The translations under genes were made by a program, and so were the position numbers. A stretch of DNA of 64,000 bases from assembly GCA_002205125.1 (NCBI GenBank), contig NIOE01000010.1, positions 1-64,000 on the forward strand. The letters are read 5' to 3'. Positions within the stretch are counted from its first letter, which is position 1. Each line of letters begins with the position of its first letter. Under the pieces are notes generated by a model. That model ran no database searches, was not told the origin of the DNA, and saw nothing but the letters and a program-made list of their open reading frames with translations. Below, piece after piece: positions 9,049-18,612 of the stretch. This DNA comes from Roseateles noduli. GTDB lineage: Bacteria > Pseudomonadota > Gammaproteobacteria > Burkholderiales > Burkholderiaceae_C.

Positions 9049-9564
9049 GTTTCAGTTCCTCCGCGCCGTGGCGCGAACGTGTCGGACATCGGAGGACGTC
9101 CGGATTGCTGGAACGGCTGAACGCTGCGTCCGCGGTGTTCAACCATGGGGCGCATTAGATTCATGTCAGGGCGCTAGATAAATAGGCTGGTCGCGATTTC
9201 CGGAGTGAAACTTGAAGGCCTGTGGAAACTCCACGAATTCGGTGGCGTTGGTGGGTGTTTGCGCTGTTTTGTCAGAACCTGCTGTTGAAGTGAGAGGATT
9301 GGCTGTCGGCGTCTGCCTGGAATAGAGGGTCGCGACCGTAGAAATTGCTATTGATTGGTGGGGTTGCGCAGGAAATGCAGTTTAAATAGGTGGGTTGTAT
9401 AGTTAATGTGGGCTAGCAAATATGCTCAGCCCGGCCTTGCAATCCGGGCGAAAAACGGCGCGCAGGGGCAGTCGCAGCAGGTGTAGACCTGACGACAGCA
9501 GGGGGAAGTGCGGAGGGAAGGGAGAGGTGGAAGCGCCGCGAGACAGCGCTGGGAAGCAAGAACC
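9049..9564. other. Gap between secretion locus and tRNA-Leu
   Basis: This 516-base stretch contains no convincing gene. The part at about 9,290-9,420 is noticeably more AT-rich than its surroundings and probably holds the minus-strand promoter of the secretion operon, but I could not place a convincing -35/-10 pair. Apparent reading frames near its right end are shadows of the tRNA. Confidence 0.5.
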
Positions 9565-9649
9565 TGGTGCCCGGAGCCGGACTCGAACCGGCACACCTTG
9601 CGGCGGGGGATTTTGAGTCCCCTGCGTCTACCGATTTCGCCATCCGGGC
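9565..9649 (-). tRNA. tRNA-Leu (anticodon CAA)
   Basis: An 85-nt class II tRNA is read on the minus strand from GCCCGGA to an encoded CCA end. The acceptor arms GCCCGGA/TCCGGGC pair fully. The anticodon stem GGGGA/TCCCC encloses the loop CTCAAAA with anticodon CAA at 9613-9615, and the T-arm carries GGTTCGAGTCC. The long variable arm (GCCGCAAGGT region) is typical of leucine tRNAs. It decodes UUG. Confidence 0.97.
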
Positions 9650-9794
9650 GGCACGGTTTTGCTTCTTCTGAAGGTCGCCGTGGGCGACCTATCGTGCGGC
9701 TGGTGACCGTTGACCTGGAGGCAACGGAGCGCCGCGAAATGAGAAAGCCATTATGCCACGCAAGACCTGACCTCCACTGAGAGAATGCGTGGTT

Positions 9795-10724
9795 ATGAGT
9801 GATGCAAGCGCCTTCGACCCCACGAGCTATCCGACCCTGGAAGATGTCATCGGCAACACGCCGCTGGTTCGACTGCAGCGGGTGCTCGGTCCCGAACTGG
9901 CCGCGCGCGGCAACGTGCTGCTGGCCAAGCTGGAAGGGAACAACCCGGCGGGCTCCGTGAAGGACCGACCCGCCATCAGCATGATCCGGCGCGCCGAGGA
10001 GCGCGGCGAGATCAAGCCCGGCGACACGCTGATCGAGGCGACGTCCGGCAACACCGGCATCGCGCTGGCGATGGCCGCGGCGATCCGTGGCTACCGCATG
10101 GTGCTGATCATGCCGGAGGACCTCTCGGTCGAACGCGCCCAGACGATGAAGGCCTTCGGGGCCGAGCTCATCCTGACCCCGCGATCCGGCGGCATGGAAT
10201 ACGCCCGCGACCTCGCCGAGCAGATGCAGCGCGACGGCAAGGGTCGGGTGCTGGACCAGTTCGCCAACAGCGACAACCCGCGCATCCATTACGAGACCAC
10301 GGGGCCGGAGATCTGGCGCGACACGGGCGGTCGGATCACGCATTTCGTCAGCGCGATGGGCACGACCGGCACGATCACCGGCGTTTCGCGCTTCCTCAAA
10401 GAGAAGAATGCCGATGTCCGTATCGTCGGTGCGCAGCCGGCCGAAGGGTCGCGCATCCCCGGCATCCGCAAGTGGCCCGCGGCCTATCTGCCCAAGATCT
10501 ACCGGCCCGAGACCGTGGACGAACTGGTGCTGGTCGGCCAATCCGATGCCGAGGACATGGCCCGCCGCCTGGCGCGGGAAGAAGGCCTGTTCGGCGGCAT
10601 TTCGGCAGCCGGCGCCTGCTGGGTCGCGATGCAGATCGCGCGTCAGGTCTCGAACGCAACGATCGTCTTCGTGGTCTGCGATCGCGGTGATCGTTATCTC
10701 TCCACCGGGGTGTTTCCCGCCTGA
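9795..10724 (+). CDS. cysM: Cysteine synthase B (O-acetylserine sulfhydrylase)
   Basis: This 309-residue PLP enzyme makes cysteine from O-acetylserine and sulfide, and in CysM also from thiosulfate. The PLP lysine lies in NNPAGSVKDRPA (Lys56), the acetylserine-binding loop is EATSGNTGIAL, and the phosphate-binding loop is GTTGTITG. The stretch EGSRIPGIRKWP matches the CysM subgroup rather than CysK. An in-frame GTG lies two codons upstream, but the ATG at 9795 is preferred. A Nudix gene and tusA follow on the same strand, giving a loose sulfur-related cluster. Confidence 0.95.
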   Translation: MSDASAFDPTSYPTLEDVIGNTPLVRLQRVLGPELAARGNVLLAKLEGNNPAGSVKDRPAISMIRRAEERGEIKPGDTLIEATSGNTGIALAMAAAIRGYRMVLIMPEDLSVERAQTMKAFGAELILTPRSGGMEYARDLAEQMQRDGKGRVLDQFANSDNPRIHYETTGPEIWRDTGGRITHFVSAMGTTGTITGVSRFLKEKNADVRIVGAQPAEGSRIPGIRKWPAAYLPKIYRPETVDELVLVGQSDAEDMARRLAREEGLFGGISAAGACWVAMQIARQVSNATIVFVVCDRGDRYLSTGVFPA

Positions 10725-10792
10725 GCAGCGGGACCGCGGATCGGGGATGATGCCGGTTCCGCGACACGCAGGCGCTCCGGCGCCCACGCCTC

Positions 10793-11320
10793 ATGAGCTT
10801 CCGCTTCTGCCCGCAATGCGCCAGTGAGCTGGCATGGATCGAACTGCCGGAAGACGGCGGTCCGAAGACGCGGCTGCGTTGCCCGAACTGCGACTTCACG
10901 CACTGGAACAATCCGACGCCGGTGCTGGCGGCCGTCGTCGAATGCGTGGATCGGGAGGGCCAGGTCTTGCTCGCGCGCAACGCGGCCTGGCCGGGACCGT
11001 TCTTCGGACTGATCACCGGCTTCATGGAGGCCGGGGAGTCGCCGGAGGAAGGCATCCGGCGCGAAGTGCTGGAGGAGACCTCGCTGGAGGCGCTGGGCGC
11101 GACGCTGATCGGCGTCTACGACTTCCAGAAGAAGAACCAGGTCATCATTGCGTACCACGTGCCCGCGCGCGGCGAGGTGACCTTGTCGCCCGAGCTGGTC
11201 GAGTACACGCTGACACCGCCGGAGCAGCTCGAATGCTGGCCCGCAGGTACTGGCCAGGCCCTGGCCGACTGGCTGCGCGGGCGCGGCATCGAACCGAAGT
11301 GGATGCCGCCCCGCATGTGA
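10793..11320 (+). CDS. Nudix hydrolase with N-terminal zinc ribbon
   Basis: This 175-residue protein starts with a four-cysteine zinc ribbon (CPQC near residue 6 and CPNC near residue 33), followed by a Nudix domain. The Nudix box reads GFMEAGESPEEGIRREVLEE, which keeps the metal-binding REVLEE glutamates. The ribbon-plus-Nudix layout resembles NudC-type NAD(H)/NADH pyrophosphatases but is shorter, so the substrate cannot be assigned. The gene follows cysM by 68 bases and may be co-transcribed with it. Confidence 0.88.
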   Translation: MSFRFCPQCASELAWIELPEDGGPKTRLRCPNCDFTHWNNPTPVLAAVVECVDREGQVLLARNAAWPGPFFGLITGFMEAGESPEEGIRREVLEETSLEALGATLIGVYDFQKKNQVIIAYHVPARGEVTLSPELVEYTLTPPEQLECWPAGTGQALADWLRGRGIEPKWMPPRM

Positions 11321-11387
11321 AGCGGCGGAGCCGGCTGACTAGAATCTCGCCTCATCGCCCCGGTCATCGGCGGCAAGGACGCTCTCA

Positions 11388-11615
11388 ATGGACATTCACA
11401 AGGAACTCGACACCCGCGGCCTGAACTGCCCGCTGCCCATCCTCAAGGCCAAGAAGGCGCTGGCGGAGATGGAAAGCGGCCAGCTGCTGAAGGTGGTCGC
11501 GACGGATCCCGGCTCGACGCGCGACTTCCAGGCTTTCGCGCGGCAGACCGGCAACGAGCTGGTCGAGCAGACCGCAGCGGGTGACGAGTTCATCCACGTG
11601 CTCAAGCGACGCTGA
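11388..11615 (+). CDS. tusA: TusA/SirA-family sulfur carrier
   Basis: This 75-residue small protein has the family's active-site motif LNCPLPILKAKKAL near the N-terminus; the cysteine of CPLP carries persulfide sulfur between sulfurtransferases. The length and the C-terminal beta strand pattern (DEFIHVLKRR) are typical of the fold. TusA supplies sulfur for tRNA thiolation and related pathways. Its position just after cysM and the Nudix gene is consistent with sulfur metabolism. The symbol is by family; orthology to E. coli TusA rather than another SirA-like paralogue is not proven. Confidence 0.85.
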   Translation: MDIHKELDTRGLNCPLPILKAKKALAEMESGQLLKVVATDPGSTRDFQAFARQTGNELVEQTAAGDEFIHVLKRR

Positions 11616-11644
11616 GCAGCGCAAACCAGGACCGCGGAAACGAA

Positions 11645-11669
11645 GAAGGCCACGCTCTGCGTGGCCTTC
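11645..11669 (+). terminator. Terminator-like hairpin between tusA and galU
   Basis: A perfect 11-bp stem (GAAGGCCACGC / GCGTGGCCTTC) with a 3-base loop lies 29 bases after the tusA stop and 76 bases from the end of the convergent galU gene. There is no long T-run on either side, so it could act as a weak bidirectional terminator or an mRNA 3' protector. Confidence 0.55.
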
Positions 11670-11745
11670 GCGCTTCATGACGGGTCAGTGACGGGAAGTC
11701 CTGCCGTCAGAAGTTCAGCGCGGCTTGCGCGCGAGTTCGGCGCGG

Positions 11746-12615
11746 TCAGATTTCCAGGGCCTTGAGGTATTCGCGGAAGCTGGCGCCGAGTTCCGGGTGG
11801 GCCAGCGCGAGTTCGACGTTGGCCTGCAGGAAACCTTCCTTGCTGCCGCAGTCGTAGCGCTTGCCTTCATAGCGGAAGGCGAAGACCTTCTCGCGGCGCA
11901 TCAGCGCGGCGATGCCGTCGGTCAGCTGGATCTCGCCGCCGACACCGCGCGGCTGCGTGGCGATCTCGCGGAACACGCCCGGCGTCAGGATGTAGCGGCC
12001 GGCCACACCCAGGCGCGAGGGCGCGTCTTCCGGGGCGGGCTTCTCGACCATGTGGGTGAGATCCATCAGGCGGTCGCTGATGGGTGCGCCGGCCACGATG
12101 CCGTAGCGCTTGGTGTGCTCGGCCGGCACTTCCTGGACGGCCAGGATGGAAGCCTGCCATTCGGAGAACTGGTCCACCATCTGCTTGAGCACCGGCGGCT
12201 TGCCGACCATCAGGTCGTCGGCCAGCAGCACTGCGAAGGGCTCGTTGACGACGACGCACTGCGCGCACAGCACCGCGTGTCCCAGGCCCAGGGCCTTGGG
12301 CTGGCGGATGTAGATGCACTCCATGTCGTCGGGCTTGATGGAATGGACCATCGCCAGCAGTTCCTTCTTGCCGGCGGCTTCCAGTTCGGTCTCGAGTTCG
12401 AACGCGGTATCGAAGTGATCCGGAATGGCGCGCTTGTTACGCCCGTTCACGAAGATCATCTGGCGGATGCCTGCGGCGTAGGCTTCCTCCACGGCGTACT
12501 GGATCAGCGGCTTGTCGACCACCGGCAGCATCTCCTTGGGCTGCGCCTTGGTGGCGGGCAGAAAGCGTGTGCCGAGTCCGGCAACCGGGAAGATTGCCTT
12601 GTTGATGAGGGCCAT
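11746..12615 (-). CDS. galU: UTP-glucose-1-phosphate uridylyltransferase
   Basis: This 289-residue cytoplasmic enzyme makes UDP-glucose for envelope polysaccharides and osmoprotectants. The N-terminus contains the nucleotide-binding [20 protein letters not shown] stretch. Other family motifs are [21 protein letters not shown] and [11 protein letters not shown]. The length is standard. It is divergent from the dehydrogenase-like gene across an 84-bp promoter gap, and convergent with tusA. Confidence 0.96.
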   Translation of the reverse strand: MALINKAIFPVAGLGTRFLPATKAQPKEMLPVVDKPLIQYAVEEAYAAGIRQMIFVNGRNKRAIPDHFDTAFELETELEAAGKKELLAMVHSIKPDDMECIYIRQPKALGLGHAVLCAQCVVVNEPFAVLLADDLMVGKPPVLKQMVDQFSEWQASILAVQEVPAEHTKRYGIVAGAPISDRLMDLTHMVEKPAPEDAPSRLGVAGRYILTPGVFREIATQPRGVGGEIQLTDGIAALMRREKVFAFRYEGKRYDCGSKEGFLQANVELALAHPELGASFREYLKALEI

Positions 12616-12699
12616 TTACGTACACTCCGACGGTAATTGCGCCGGCATTCTTGCACGGCGCAGCTGAAAGAAAATCAAACAAACCTCTCCAAACCACTC

Positions 12700-13674
12700 A
12701 TGGCAGTGCTAGTCCTGGAACCGCTGGAGGCTGACGTCCTGGAATGGCTGGCGGAGCGCCACGTCATCCAGGCCGCGCCCGACCTGGCGGAGGCGCCGCT
12801 GACCTTGAGAGAGCATGTTGCGCAGGCCCAGGCAATTTTCTTGCCCGCCTCGATTGCGCTGGACGCGGAGATGGTCCGCCGGGCCCCCCGTTTGAGGGCC
12901 GTCGGCCGCATCGGCGCCGGCGCGGAGAACATCGACCTCGAAGCCTGCCGGGCCGCCAACATCGAGGTGGTGCGCGCGCCGACCGCCGCGGCGTCGGCGG
13001 AAGCCGAGTTCGTCATCGGCGCGTTGCTGGCGCTGCTGCGCCGCGTGCCGGTGCAGGGGGCGGATGGGAACTGGGTGGGGCGTGAACTCGGATGCGCGAC
13101 GGTCGGCCTGGTCGGTCTGACGCCCTCTGCGCGCCAATTGGCGACGCTGCTGCCGGCGTTTGGTGCGCGCGTGATCGGCTATGACCCCAGCCTGCACCAT
13201 GCCGACCCGCTCTGGGGGCAATGGGGCATCGAGCCCTACGGACTGCGCGAACTGATGCAGGCCGCCGACGCGGTCAGCGTGCAACTGGCCTACTTCCCGC
13301 GTTACCGCGGCCTGATCGGCGAGCGGGTGCTGAACTTCTGCAAGCCGTCGCAAGTGCTGGTGTCGACCTCGCACTCGGCGCTGTTCGACGAACAGTCGCT
13401 GGCGGATGCCTTGCAAGCGGGCCGTCTGCTGGCGGCCTGGCTCGATCTGATGGAGCCCGGCCTGATGGAGGCCGGGCGTCCGCTGCACGGCGTGCCGGGA
13501 TTGCAGGTCACGCCGCGGATCGCGGCGACGACGCGAGAATCGAGAATGCGCGCCGCGTGGAGCGTGGCGCGGCGGATCTCGGAGATCCTGGCCACGCCCG
13601 CCGTCCAGCCTGAGTTCAGGCCGACCCACCCAGGCGCGCTGCCTGATCTTTTAGCCGAACCACGGTGGCGCTGA
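12700..13674 (+). CDS. Degenerate D-2-hydroxyacid dehydrogenase-like protein
   Basis: This 324-residue protein has the fold pattern of D-isomer 2-hydroxyacid (phosphoglycerate-type) dehydrogenases: [16 protein letters not shown] substrate loop, a Rossmann-like centre ending in VIGYDPS, and a late [12 protein letters not shown] segment. Key residues differ from the family. The GxGxxG loop is GLVGLTPSA (136-144), the NxARG catalytic-arginine site reads TSHSA (223-227), and the TPH catalytic histidine is Arg273. It may bind a ligand without being an active dehydrogenase. The last 59 bases overlap the 3' end of the convergent valS gene. The ATG at 12700 gives the family's usual N-terminus. Confidence 0.75.
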   Translation: MAVLVLEPLEADVLEWLAERHVIQAAPDLAEAPLTLREHVAQAQAIFLPASIALDAEMVRRAPRLRAVGRIGAGAENIDLEACRAANIEVVRAPTAAASAEAEFVIGALLALLRRVPVQGADGNWVGRELGCATVGLVGLTPSARQLATLLPAFGARVIGYDPSLHHADPLWGQWGIEPYGLRELMQAADAVSVQLAYFPRYRGLIGERVLNFCKPSQVLVSTSHSALFDEQSLADALQAGRLLAAWLDLMEPGLMEAGRPLHGVPGLQVTPRIAATTRESRMRAAWSVARRISEILATPAVQPEFRPTHPGALPDLLAEPRWR

Positions 13675-16483
13675 AGTCGGCAATGCGCTGACGTTCCTGC
13701 TCCACGACGGCCGCCGGCGCGCGCGCCACGAAGCTCTCGTTGCCCAGCTTGGCGGTGGCCTTGGCCACCTCGCCTTCCAGTCGCGCGATCTCCTTGGCGA
13801 TGCGCGCGCGCTCCGCCTCGACGTCGATCTCCACCTTCAGCGCCAGTCGCGCCGCCCCGTGCACCAGCACCGGCGACATCGCGCTCTGCGCGTTGAACGC
13901 GGCCTCGTCCTCGATCAGCTCGACGCTCTGCAGCTTGGCGAGCACCTTCAGCGCAGGCGCGGCTTCGCGCAGGAAGGACAGGTCGCCGCCGGCCAGCAGC
14001 GGCACGCGGTCCGACGGGCTCAGGCCCATCTCGCCCCGCAGGCTGCGGCAGGTGCCGACCACGGACTTCAGCTGCTCCACCCAGGCGACGGCCTGCGGGT
14101 CGATGCGCTCCGGCTGGGCCACCGGATAGGCGGCCGTCACCAGGTAGTCGGTGGCCTTGCGACCCGCGATCGGGGCGACGGTCTGCCAGAGTTCCTCGGT
14201 GATGAAAGGCGCGATCGGGTGCAGCAGGCGCAGGATGGTTTCCAGCACACGGATCAGCGTGCGGCGCGTGGCGCGCTGCGCGGCCTCGTTGCTACCGTTC
14301 TGGTCGGCCTGCGCGGTCTGCAGCTGGACCTTGGCCAGCTCCAGGTACCAGTCGCAGTACTCGTCCCACACGAAGGAATAGATCGCGTTGGCGACCTGGT
14401 CCAGGCGGTAGTCCGCGAAGCCCTGCGCGACAGCCTGTTCGACCTTCTGCAGCTCGCTGACGATCCAGCGGTCGGCCTGCGAGAACTGCAGGTAGCCGTG
14501 GGCGCTGCCGCCGGGGGCGCATTGCTCCTTCGTGTGCTCCACCAGGCCGCAGTCCTGGCCTTGCGTGTTCATCAGCACGAAGCGCGTGGCGTTCCAGAGC
14601 TTGTTGCAGAAGTTCCGGTAGCCCTCGCAGCGCTTGCTGTCGAAGTTGACGCTGCGGCCCAGCGTCGCCATCGCGGCGAAGGTGAAGCGCAACGCGTCGG
14701 CGCCGTAGCCGGGGATGCCTTCGGGGAATTCCTTCTCCGTGGCCTTGCGGACCTTGGGCGCGGTCTCCGGCTTGCGCAGGCCCTGAGTGCGCTTGTCCAG
14801 CAGCGGGGCCAGTTCGATGCCGTCGATCAGATCGACCGGGTCGAGCACGTTGCCCTCGGACTTGCTCATCTTCTTGCCCTGCGCGTCCAGCACCAGGCCG
14901 TGGATGTAGACGTGCTTGAAGGGCACCTGGCCGGTGAAGTGGGTCGTCATCATGATCATCCGGGCGACCCAGAAGAAGATGATGTCGTAGCCGGTCACCA
15001 GCACCGACGATGGCAGGAAGAGGTCCTGCTCCAGCGTCTTGGCCGGCCAGCCCAGTGTGGAGAAGGGCACCAGCGCCGACGAGTACCAGGTGTCCAGCAC
15101 GTCCTCGTCGCGCTTGAGCGCGCCGGTGTAGCCGGCCGCAGCGGCCTTGGCCTGGGCTTCGGCCTCGTCATGGGCGACGAAGATCTCGCCGTTGCTGCCG
15201 TACCAGGCGGGGATCTGATGGCCCCACCAGAGCTGGCGCGAGATGCACCAGTCCTGGATGTTGTTCATCCACTGGTTGTAGGTGTTGACCCAGTTCTCGG
15301 GGACGAACTTCACCTCGCCGCTGGCGACGACGTCGATCGCCTTCTGCGCGATGGACTTGCCGTCGCGGCCGGGCTTGCTGGTGGCGACGAACCACTGGTC
15401 CGTCAGCATCGGCTCGATGATCTGGCCGGTGCGGGTGCAGCGCGGCACCATCAGCTTGTGCTTCTTGACCTCGACCAGCAGACCCTGGTCCTCGAGCGCC
15501 TTGACGATCAGCTTGCGCGCGGCGAAGCGGTCCAGGCCGCGGTACTCGGCCGGGATCTCGTCCATCGTGTCCACGACGGTCGCATCCAGCGTGAAGATCG
15601 TCAGCATCGGCAGCTTGTGGCGCTGGCCGACCTGGTAGTCGTTGGTGTCGTGCGCCGGCGTGACCTTGACGACGCCGGTGCCGAACTCCTTGTCGACGTA
15701 ATCGTCGGCGATCACGGGCACCAGGCGGCCGGTGATGGGCAGCTTCACCTGCTTGCCGATCAGGTGCCGGTAGCGCTCGTCCTCGGGGTGGACCATGACG
15801 GCGGTGTCGCCCAGCATGGTCTCGGGACGGGTGGTCGCGACAACCAGCGTCTCGTCGCCCTCGGCCATCGGATAGCGGATGTGCCACAGCGAGCCGTCCT
15901 CCTCCTCGCTCTCGACCTCGAGGTCGGAGACGGCGGACTTGAGGATCGGATCCCAGCTCACCAGCCGCTTGCCGCGGTAGATCAGGCCCTCGTCGAAGAG
16001 CTTGACGAAGGTGTCGACGACGACGGGCGAGAGCTTCTCGTCCATCGTGAAGTACTCGTGGCCCCAGGACACCGAGTCGCCCATCCGGCGCATCTGCTGG
16101 GTGATGGTGGAGCCGGACTGCTGCTTCCATTCCCAGACGCGGGCGACGAAGTTCTTGCGGCCCAGGTCGTGGCGGCTCTGGCCCTGGCCCTGCAGCTGGC
16201 GCTCCACGACGATCTGCGTGGCGATGCCGGCGTGGTCGGTGCCGGGGACCCACAGCGTGTTGTGGCCGCGCATGCGGTGGTAGCGCGTCAACGAGTCCAT
16301 GATGGTCTGGTTGAACGCGTGGCCCATGTGCAGCGTGCCCGTCACGTTCGGCGGAGGCAGCTGGATGCTGAACGACGGCTTGGCCGGATCGAGCGTCGGC
16401 TCGTAGAGGCCCTTGGACTCCCACAGCGGGCCCCAATGGGCTTCAAGAGAGGCGGGTTCGAAGGACTTGGCGAGTTCGGTCAT
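13616..16483 (-). CDS. valS: Valyl-tRNA synthetase
   Basis: This 955-residue class I aminoacyl-tRNA synthetase charges tRNA-Val. The HIGH-type signature is in [18 protein letters not shown] near residue 44 and the KMSKS loop in [13 protein letters not shown]. Between them is the editing domain with [12 protein letters not shown]. The C-terminus ends in a valyl-type coiled-coil arm ([20 protein letters not shown]). Length is typical. The start is set by [10 protein letters not shown]. Its 3' end overlaps the convergent dehydrogenase-like gene. Confidence 0.98.
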   Translation of the reverse strand: MTELAKSFEPASLEAHWGPLWESKGLYEPTLDPAKPSFSIQLPPPNVTGTLHMGHAFNQTIMDSLTRYHRMRGHNTLWVPGTDHAGIATQIVVERQLQGQGQSRHDLGRKNFVARVWEWKQQSGSTITQQMRRMGDSVSWGHEYFTMDEKLSPVVVDTFVKLFDEGLIYRGKRLVSWDPILKSAVSDLEVESEEEDGSLWHIRYPMAEGDETLVVATTRPETMLGDTAVMVHPEDERYRHLIGKQVKLPITGRLVPVIADDYVDKEFGTGVVKVTPAHDTNDYQVGQRHKLPMLTIFTLDATVVDTMDEIPAEYRGLDRFAARKLIVKALEDQGLLVEVKKHKLMVPRCTRTGQIIEPMLTDQWFVATSKPGRDGKSIAQKAIDVVASGEVKFVPENWVNTYNQWMNNIQDWCISRQLWWGHQIPAWYGSNGEIFVAHDEAEAQAKAAAAGYTGALKRDEDVLDTWYSSALVPFSTLGWPAKTLEQDLFLPSSVLVTGYDIIFFWVARMIMMTTHFTGQVPFKHVYIHGLVLDAQGKKMSKSEGNVLDPVDLIDGIELAPLLDKRTQGLRKPETAPKVRKATEKEFPEGIPGYGADALRFTFAAMATLGRSVNFDSKRCEGYRNFCNKLWNATRFVLMNTQGQDCGLVEHTKEQCAPGGSAHGYLQFSQADRWIVSELQKVEQAVAQGFADYRLDQVANAIYSFVWDEYCDWYLELAKVQLQTAQADQNGSNEAAQRATRRTLIRVLETILRLLHPIAPFITEELWQTVAPIAGRKATDYLVTAAYPVAQPERIDPQAVAWVEQLKSVVGTCRSLRGEMGLSPSDRVPLLAGGDLSFLREAAPALKVLAKLQSVELIEDEAAFNAQSAMSPVLVHGAARLALKVEIDVEAERARIAKEIARLEGEVAKATAKLGNESFVARAPAAVVEQERQRIADFSATVVRLKDQAARLGGSA

Positions 16484-16851
16484 GGGGGGCGCCGCTGTGA
16501 AGCGGTGTCATCTGGGCGAGGGACAAGGTGAGCCGTCGATTGTAGGGCGGCGTGACCCCGCGACGCCCCGTCCGGGCGCCTGGAGACGAGGGACACCCCA
16601 GAGAGGGAACGCGTCCCTCGTTGGAGGGGATGTCGAAACCCGACTCCCTGACGCGTCGTGTCAGCAGAGGCGGCGGTTGCCGCCGCGTTTCGCCCGTTTC
16701 CCCCCTTGGAGGCATTCCCTCGGACAGGGCAACGGCGATACAAAACGAAAAACAGCGATACCGCGGTGAGATGCCCTGGCGAGGGGGCATGGGAATCATG
16801 GCGACATGGATTCACTGCCCGGAAACCCGGGCTTTACCGAGGAATTGCAAC
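16484..16851. other. Intergenic region upstream of His-rich operon
   Basis: This 368-base divergent gap between valS and the His-rich gene contains no supported gene. It holds two small hairpins: GGCGGC/GCCGCC at 16669-16684, and GCCCGG/CCGGGC at 16817-16832 in the presumed leader of the His-rich gene, the second followed by TTT. The promoters of valS and of the downstream operon must lie here, but no clear boxes are visible. Confidence 0.45.
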
Positions 16852-17592
16852 ATGCATCTGTTTCGACGCTGGAGCCACCACCATGAACGTCAGCACGCTC
16901 ACTTCGGCCACGATGGTCGCTTCGGTCCTGTCGGCCCTGTGTGTGACGATGGCTTCTACGGCCCGCTGCCCGTCACCGGTCCCTGGTACCGCTTCGGCGG
17001 TTTCGGCGGTTTCCCCTGGGGGTGGGGCGGTCTTGGACACGGGCATGGGCATGGACATGGACGCCGACACGGTCGCCACTGCCACCACGGTCGCCATGGT
17101 CACCACGGCGGTCATGGGTGGGACGGCTTCGGCGGGGGCCTGGGATCCGATGCCTACCACGCCGGTCGCGGCGAGAGGCTGCAGGCCCGGGCCGTCGCCT
17201 TTCTGGACCTGAGCGACAGCCAGTCCGCACTGCTGGAGCGGCTGATCGTCCAGCTCGCCACGGCGCGACGCGCGGTCAAGGCACTGGCGCGGGGTCCTGA
17301 GGTCGCCCGGCTTGTCGACAGCGAGAACTTCCGGCGCGAGGAGGCGCAGGAACTCTTCGACGGCCAGATCGAGGCGCTGCGGGCGACCGGCCCGGCGCTG
17401 GTGGCCGCGGTCGGCGACTTCTTCGATGCCCTGGACTTCGACCAGCTGCAGATGCTGCGCTTCCTGCTGCGCCGGCTGCGCCGCCGGGCAGGTCGGGGCG
17501 GCGAGGATCGCGACGAACGCGGTCGCCGTGGCCGTGGTGATGCTCGCCCGGACCGCGATGGCACTGCGGGCACCGGCGACCGGAGCCTCTGA
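16852..17592 (+). CDS. His/Gly-rich protein with helical C-terminal domain
   Basis: This 246-residue protein has no signal peptide. Residues about 8-105 are extremely rich in His and Gly, with alternating GHGHGHGH and HxxH runs that would bind transition metals. The C-terminal half (about 120-215) is helical and recalls the Spy/heavy-metal-sensor fold (SDSQSALLERLIVQLATARR; DFDQLQMLRFLLRRLRRR), but without export. The tail is charged and disordered. A GAGGAA ribosome-binding site precedes the ATG at 16852. The stop overlaps the next ATG as TGATG, so it is the first gene of a four-gene chain with a ferredoxin and a two-component system. A metal-handling or metal-sensing role is inferred. Confidence 0.72.
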   Translation: MHLFRRWSHHHERQHAHFGHDGRFGPVGPVCDDGFYGPLPVTGPWYRFGGFGGFPWGWGGLGHGHGHGHGRRHGRHCHHGRHGHHGGHGWDGFGGGLGSDAYHAGRGERLQARAVAFLDLSDSQSALLERLIVQLATARRAVKALARGPEVARLVDSENFRREEAQELFDGQIEALRATGPALVAAVGDFFDALDFDQLQMLRFLLRRLRRRAGRGGEDRDERGRRGRGDARPDRDGTAGTGDRSL

Positions 17593-17915
17593 TGGACAGC
17601 CGCGACTGCCGGCAGCCCCCGGGGCTGCTGCGGCCGGTCATCGACCGCAACCGCTGCGAGGGCAAGGGCGACTGCGTCGAGGTCTGCCCGTACGGTGTCT
17701 TCTCGGTCGGCACGCTGCCGGTGGAACGGCGCAAGGAACTGAACCTGTTCGGCAAGCTGCGCGGCTACGCGCACGGCTGGCAGCAGGCCTTCACGCCCAA
17801 CGCCGACGTGTGCCGCGCCTGCGGCCACTGCGTCAAGGCCTGTCCCGAACGGGCGATCACGCTGGTCCGGCACAGCCACAATGGACGTCACGATGCATCG
17901 ATTGCTGCTGATTGA
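17592..17915 (+). CDS. Ferredoxin-like protein with one full and one incomplete 4Fe-4S motif
   Basis: This 107-residue protein has an N-terminal cluster motif CEGKGDCVEVCP (Cys22, Cys28, Cys32; the usual second Cys is Lys/Gly) and a complete C-terminal CRACGHCVKACP (Cys74, 77, 80, 84). It therefore may hold a 3Fe-4S plus a 4Fe-4S cluster, as 7Fe ferredoxins do. It overlaps the His-rich gene by one base (TGATG) and the response regulator by up to 35 bases. Being inside a two-component operon suggests an electron-transfer or redox/metal-sensing role. The partner is unknown. Confidence 0.88.
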   Translation: MDSRDCRQPPGLLRPVIDRNRCEGKGDCVEVCPYGVFSVGTLPVERRKELNLFGKLRGYAHGWQQAFTPNADVCRACGHCVKACPERAITLVRHSHNGRHDASIAAD

Positions 17916-18612
17916 CGACGACGAGGCGCTCGCCGCGCCGCTGGCGAGCTACCTGGCGCGCTTCGATTTCGCGCTGAGCGCGGTGACGCGGCCCAGCGCC
18001 GCGCTCGCACGCCTGGCCGAGGAGCGCTTCGACGCCCTGATCCTGGACGGCATGCTGCCGGAGATGGACGGCTTCGCGTTCTGCAAGCGTGTGCGCGGCG
18101 GGACGGAGTCGTGGCGCGAGATCCCGATCCTGATGCTGACCGCGCGCGGCGACCTGACCGACCGCGTGGTCGGCCTGGAGCTGGGCGCGGACGACTACCT
18201 GGCCAAGCCCTTCGAACCGCGCGAACTCGCGGCGCGGCTGCAGACCATCCTGCGGCGCACGCGGCTGGCGCCGGCCGCGGCCGTGCCGGCGACGCTGCTG
18301 CGCTTCGCGGGCCTGGAGATCGACACCGTGCGCCGTGTCGTGTCAATGACAGTGACGGCGGCGGCGGGGGCCGTCGAGCTGACCAGCACCGAATATGAAC
18401 TGCTCCTGATGCTGGCCCGCGAGCCGGGCCGCGTGTTCTCGCGCGACGAGATCCTGAACCGGCTGCGCGGCCAGGAGGCCGACCTCTACACGCGGGCGGT
18501 GGACATCCTGGTGAGCCGGATGCGCCGCAAGCTCGAACCGCTGGAGGCGCTCAAGACGCTGCGCAACGCGGGCTACTGCTTCGCGCTGCCGGCGGCGGAG
18601 GAGGGCGCATGA
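17881..18612 (+). CDS. OmpR-family response regulator
   Basis: This 243-residue DNA-binding regulator has a receiver domain starting RLLLIDDDEA with phosphoacceptor Asp56 in LILDGMLP and the switch lysine in ADDYLAKPF. A winged-helix output domain follows (ELTSTEYELLLMLAREPGRVF; YTRAVDILVSRMRRKLE). It is of the CpxR/RstA type. Start codons at 17881 and 17893 are both possible and both overlap the ferredoxin gene. The stop overlaps the kinase ATG as ATGA, so the two are coupled. Confidence 0.94.
   Translation: MDVTMHRLLLIDDDEALAAPLASYLARFDFALSAVTRPSAALARLAEERFDALILDGMLPEMDGFAFCKRVRGGTESWREIPILMLTARGDLTDRVVGLELGADDYLAKPFEPRELAARLQTILRRTRLAPAAAVPATLLRFAGLEIDTVRRVVSMTVTAAAGAVELTSTEYELLLMLAREPGRVFSRDEILNRLRGQEADLYTRAVDILVSRMRRKLEPLEALKTLRNAGYCFALPAAEEGA

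Noticed and set aside
9413-9643. Short minus-strand frames near 9,400-9,640
   Set aside because: They run through the tRNA-Leu gene and have no support.
9672-9690. Perfect 8-bp hairpin AGGTCGCC/GGCGACCT upstream of cysM
   Set aside because: It has no T-run, lies between divergent transcripts (tRNA-Leu and cysM) and has no evident role, so it was not listed as a terminator.
13859-16531. A long plus-strand frame over valS
   Set aside because: It lies entirely antisense to the unmistakable valyl-tRNA synthetase gene.
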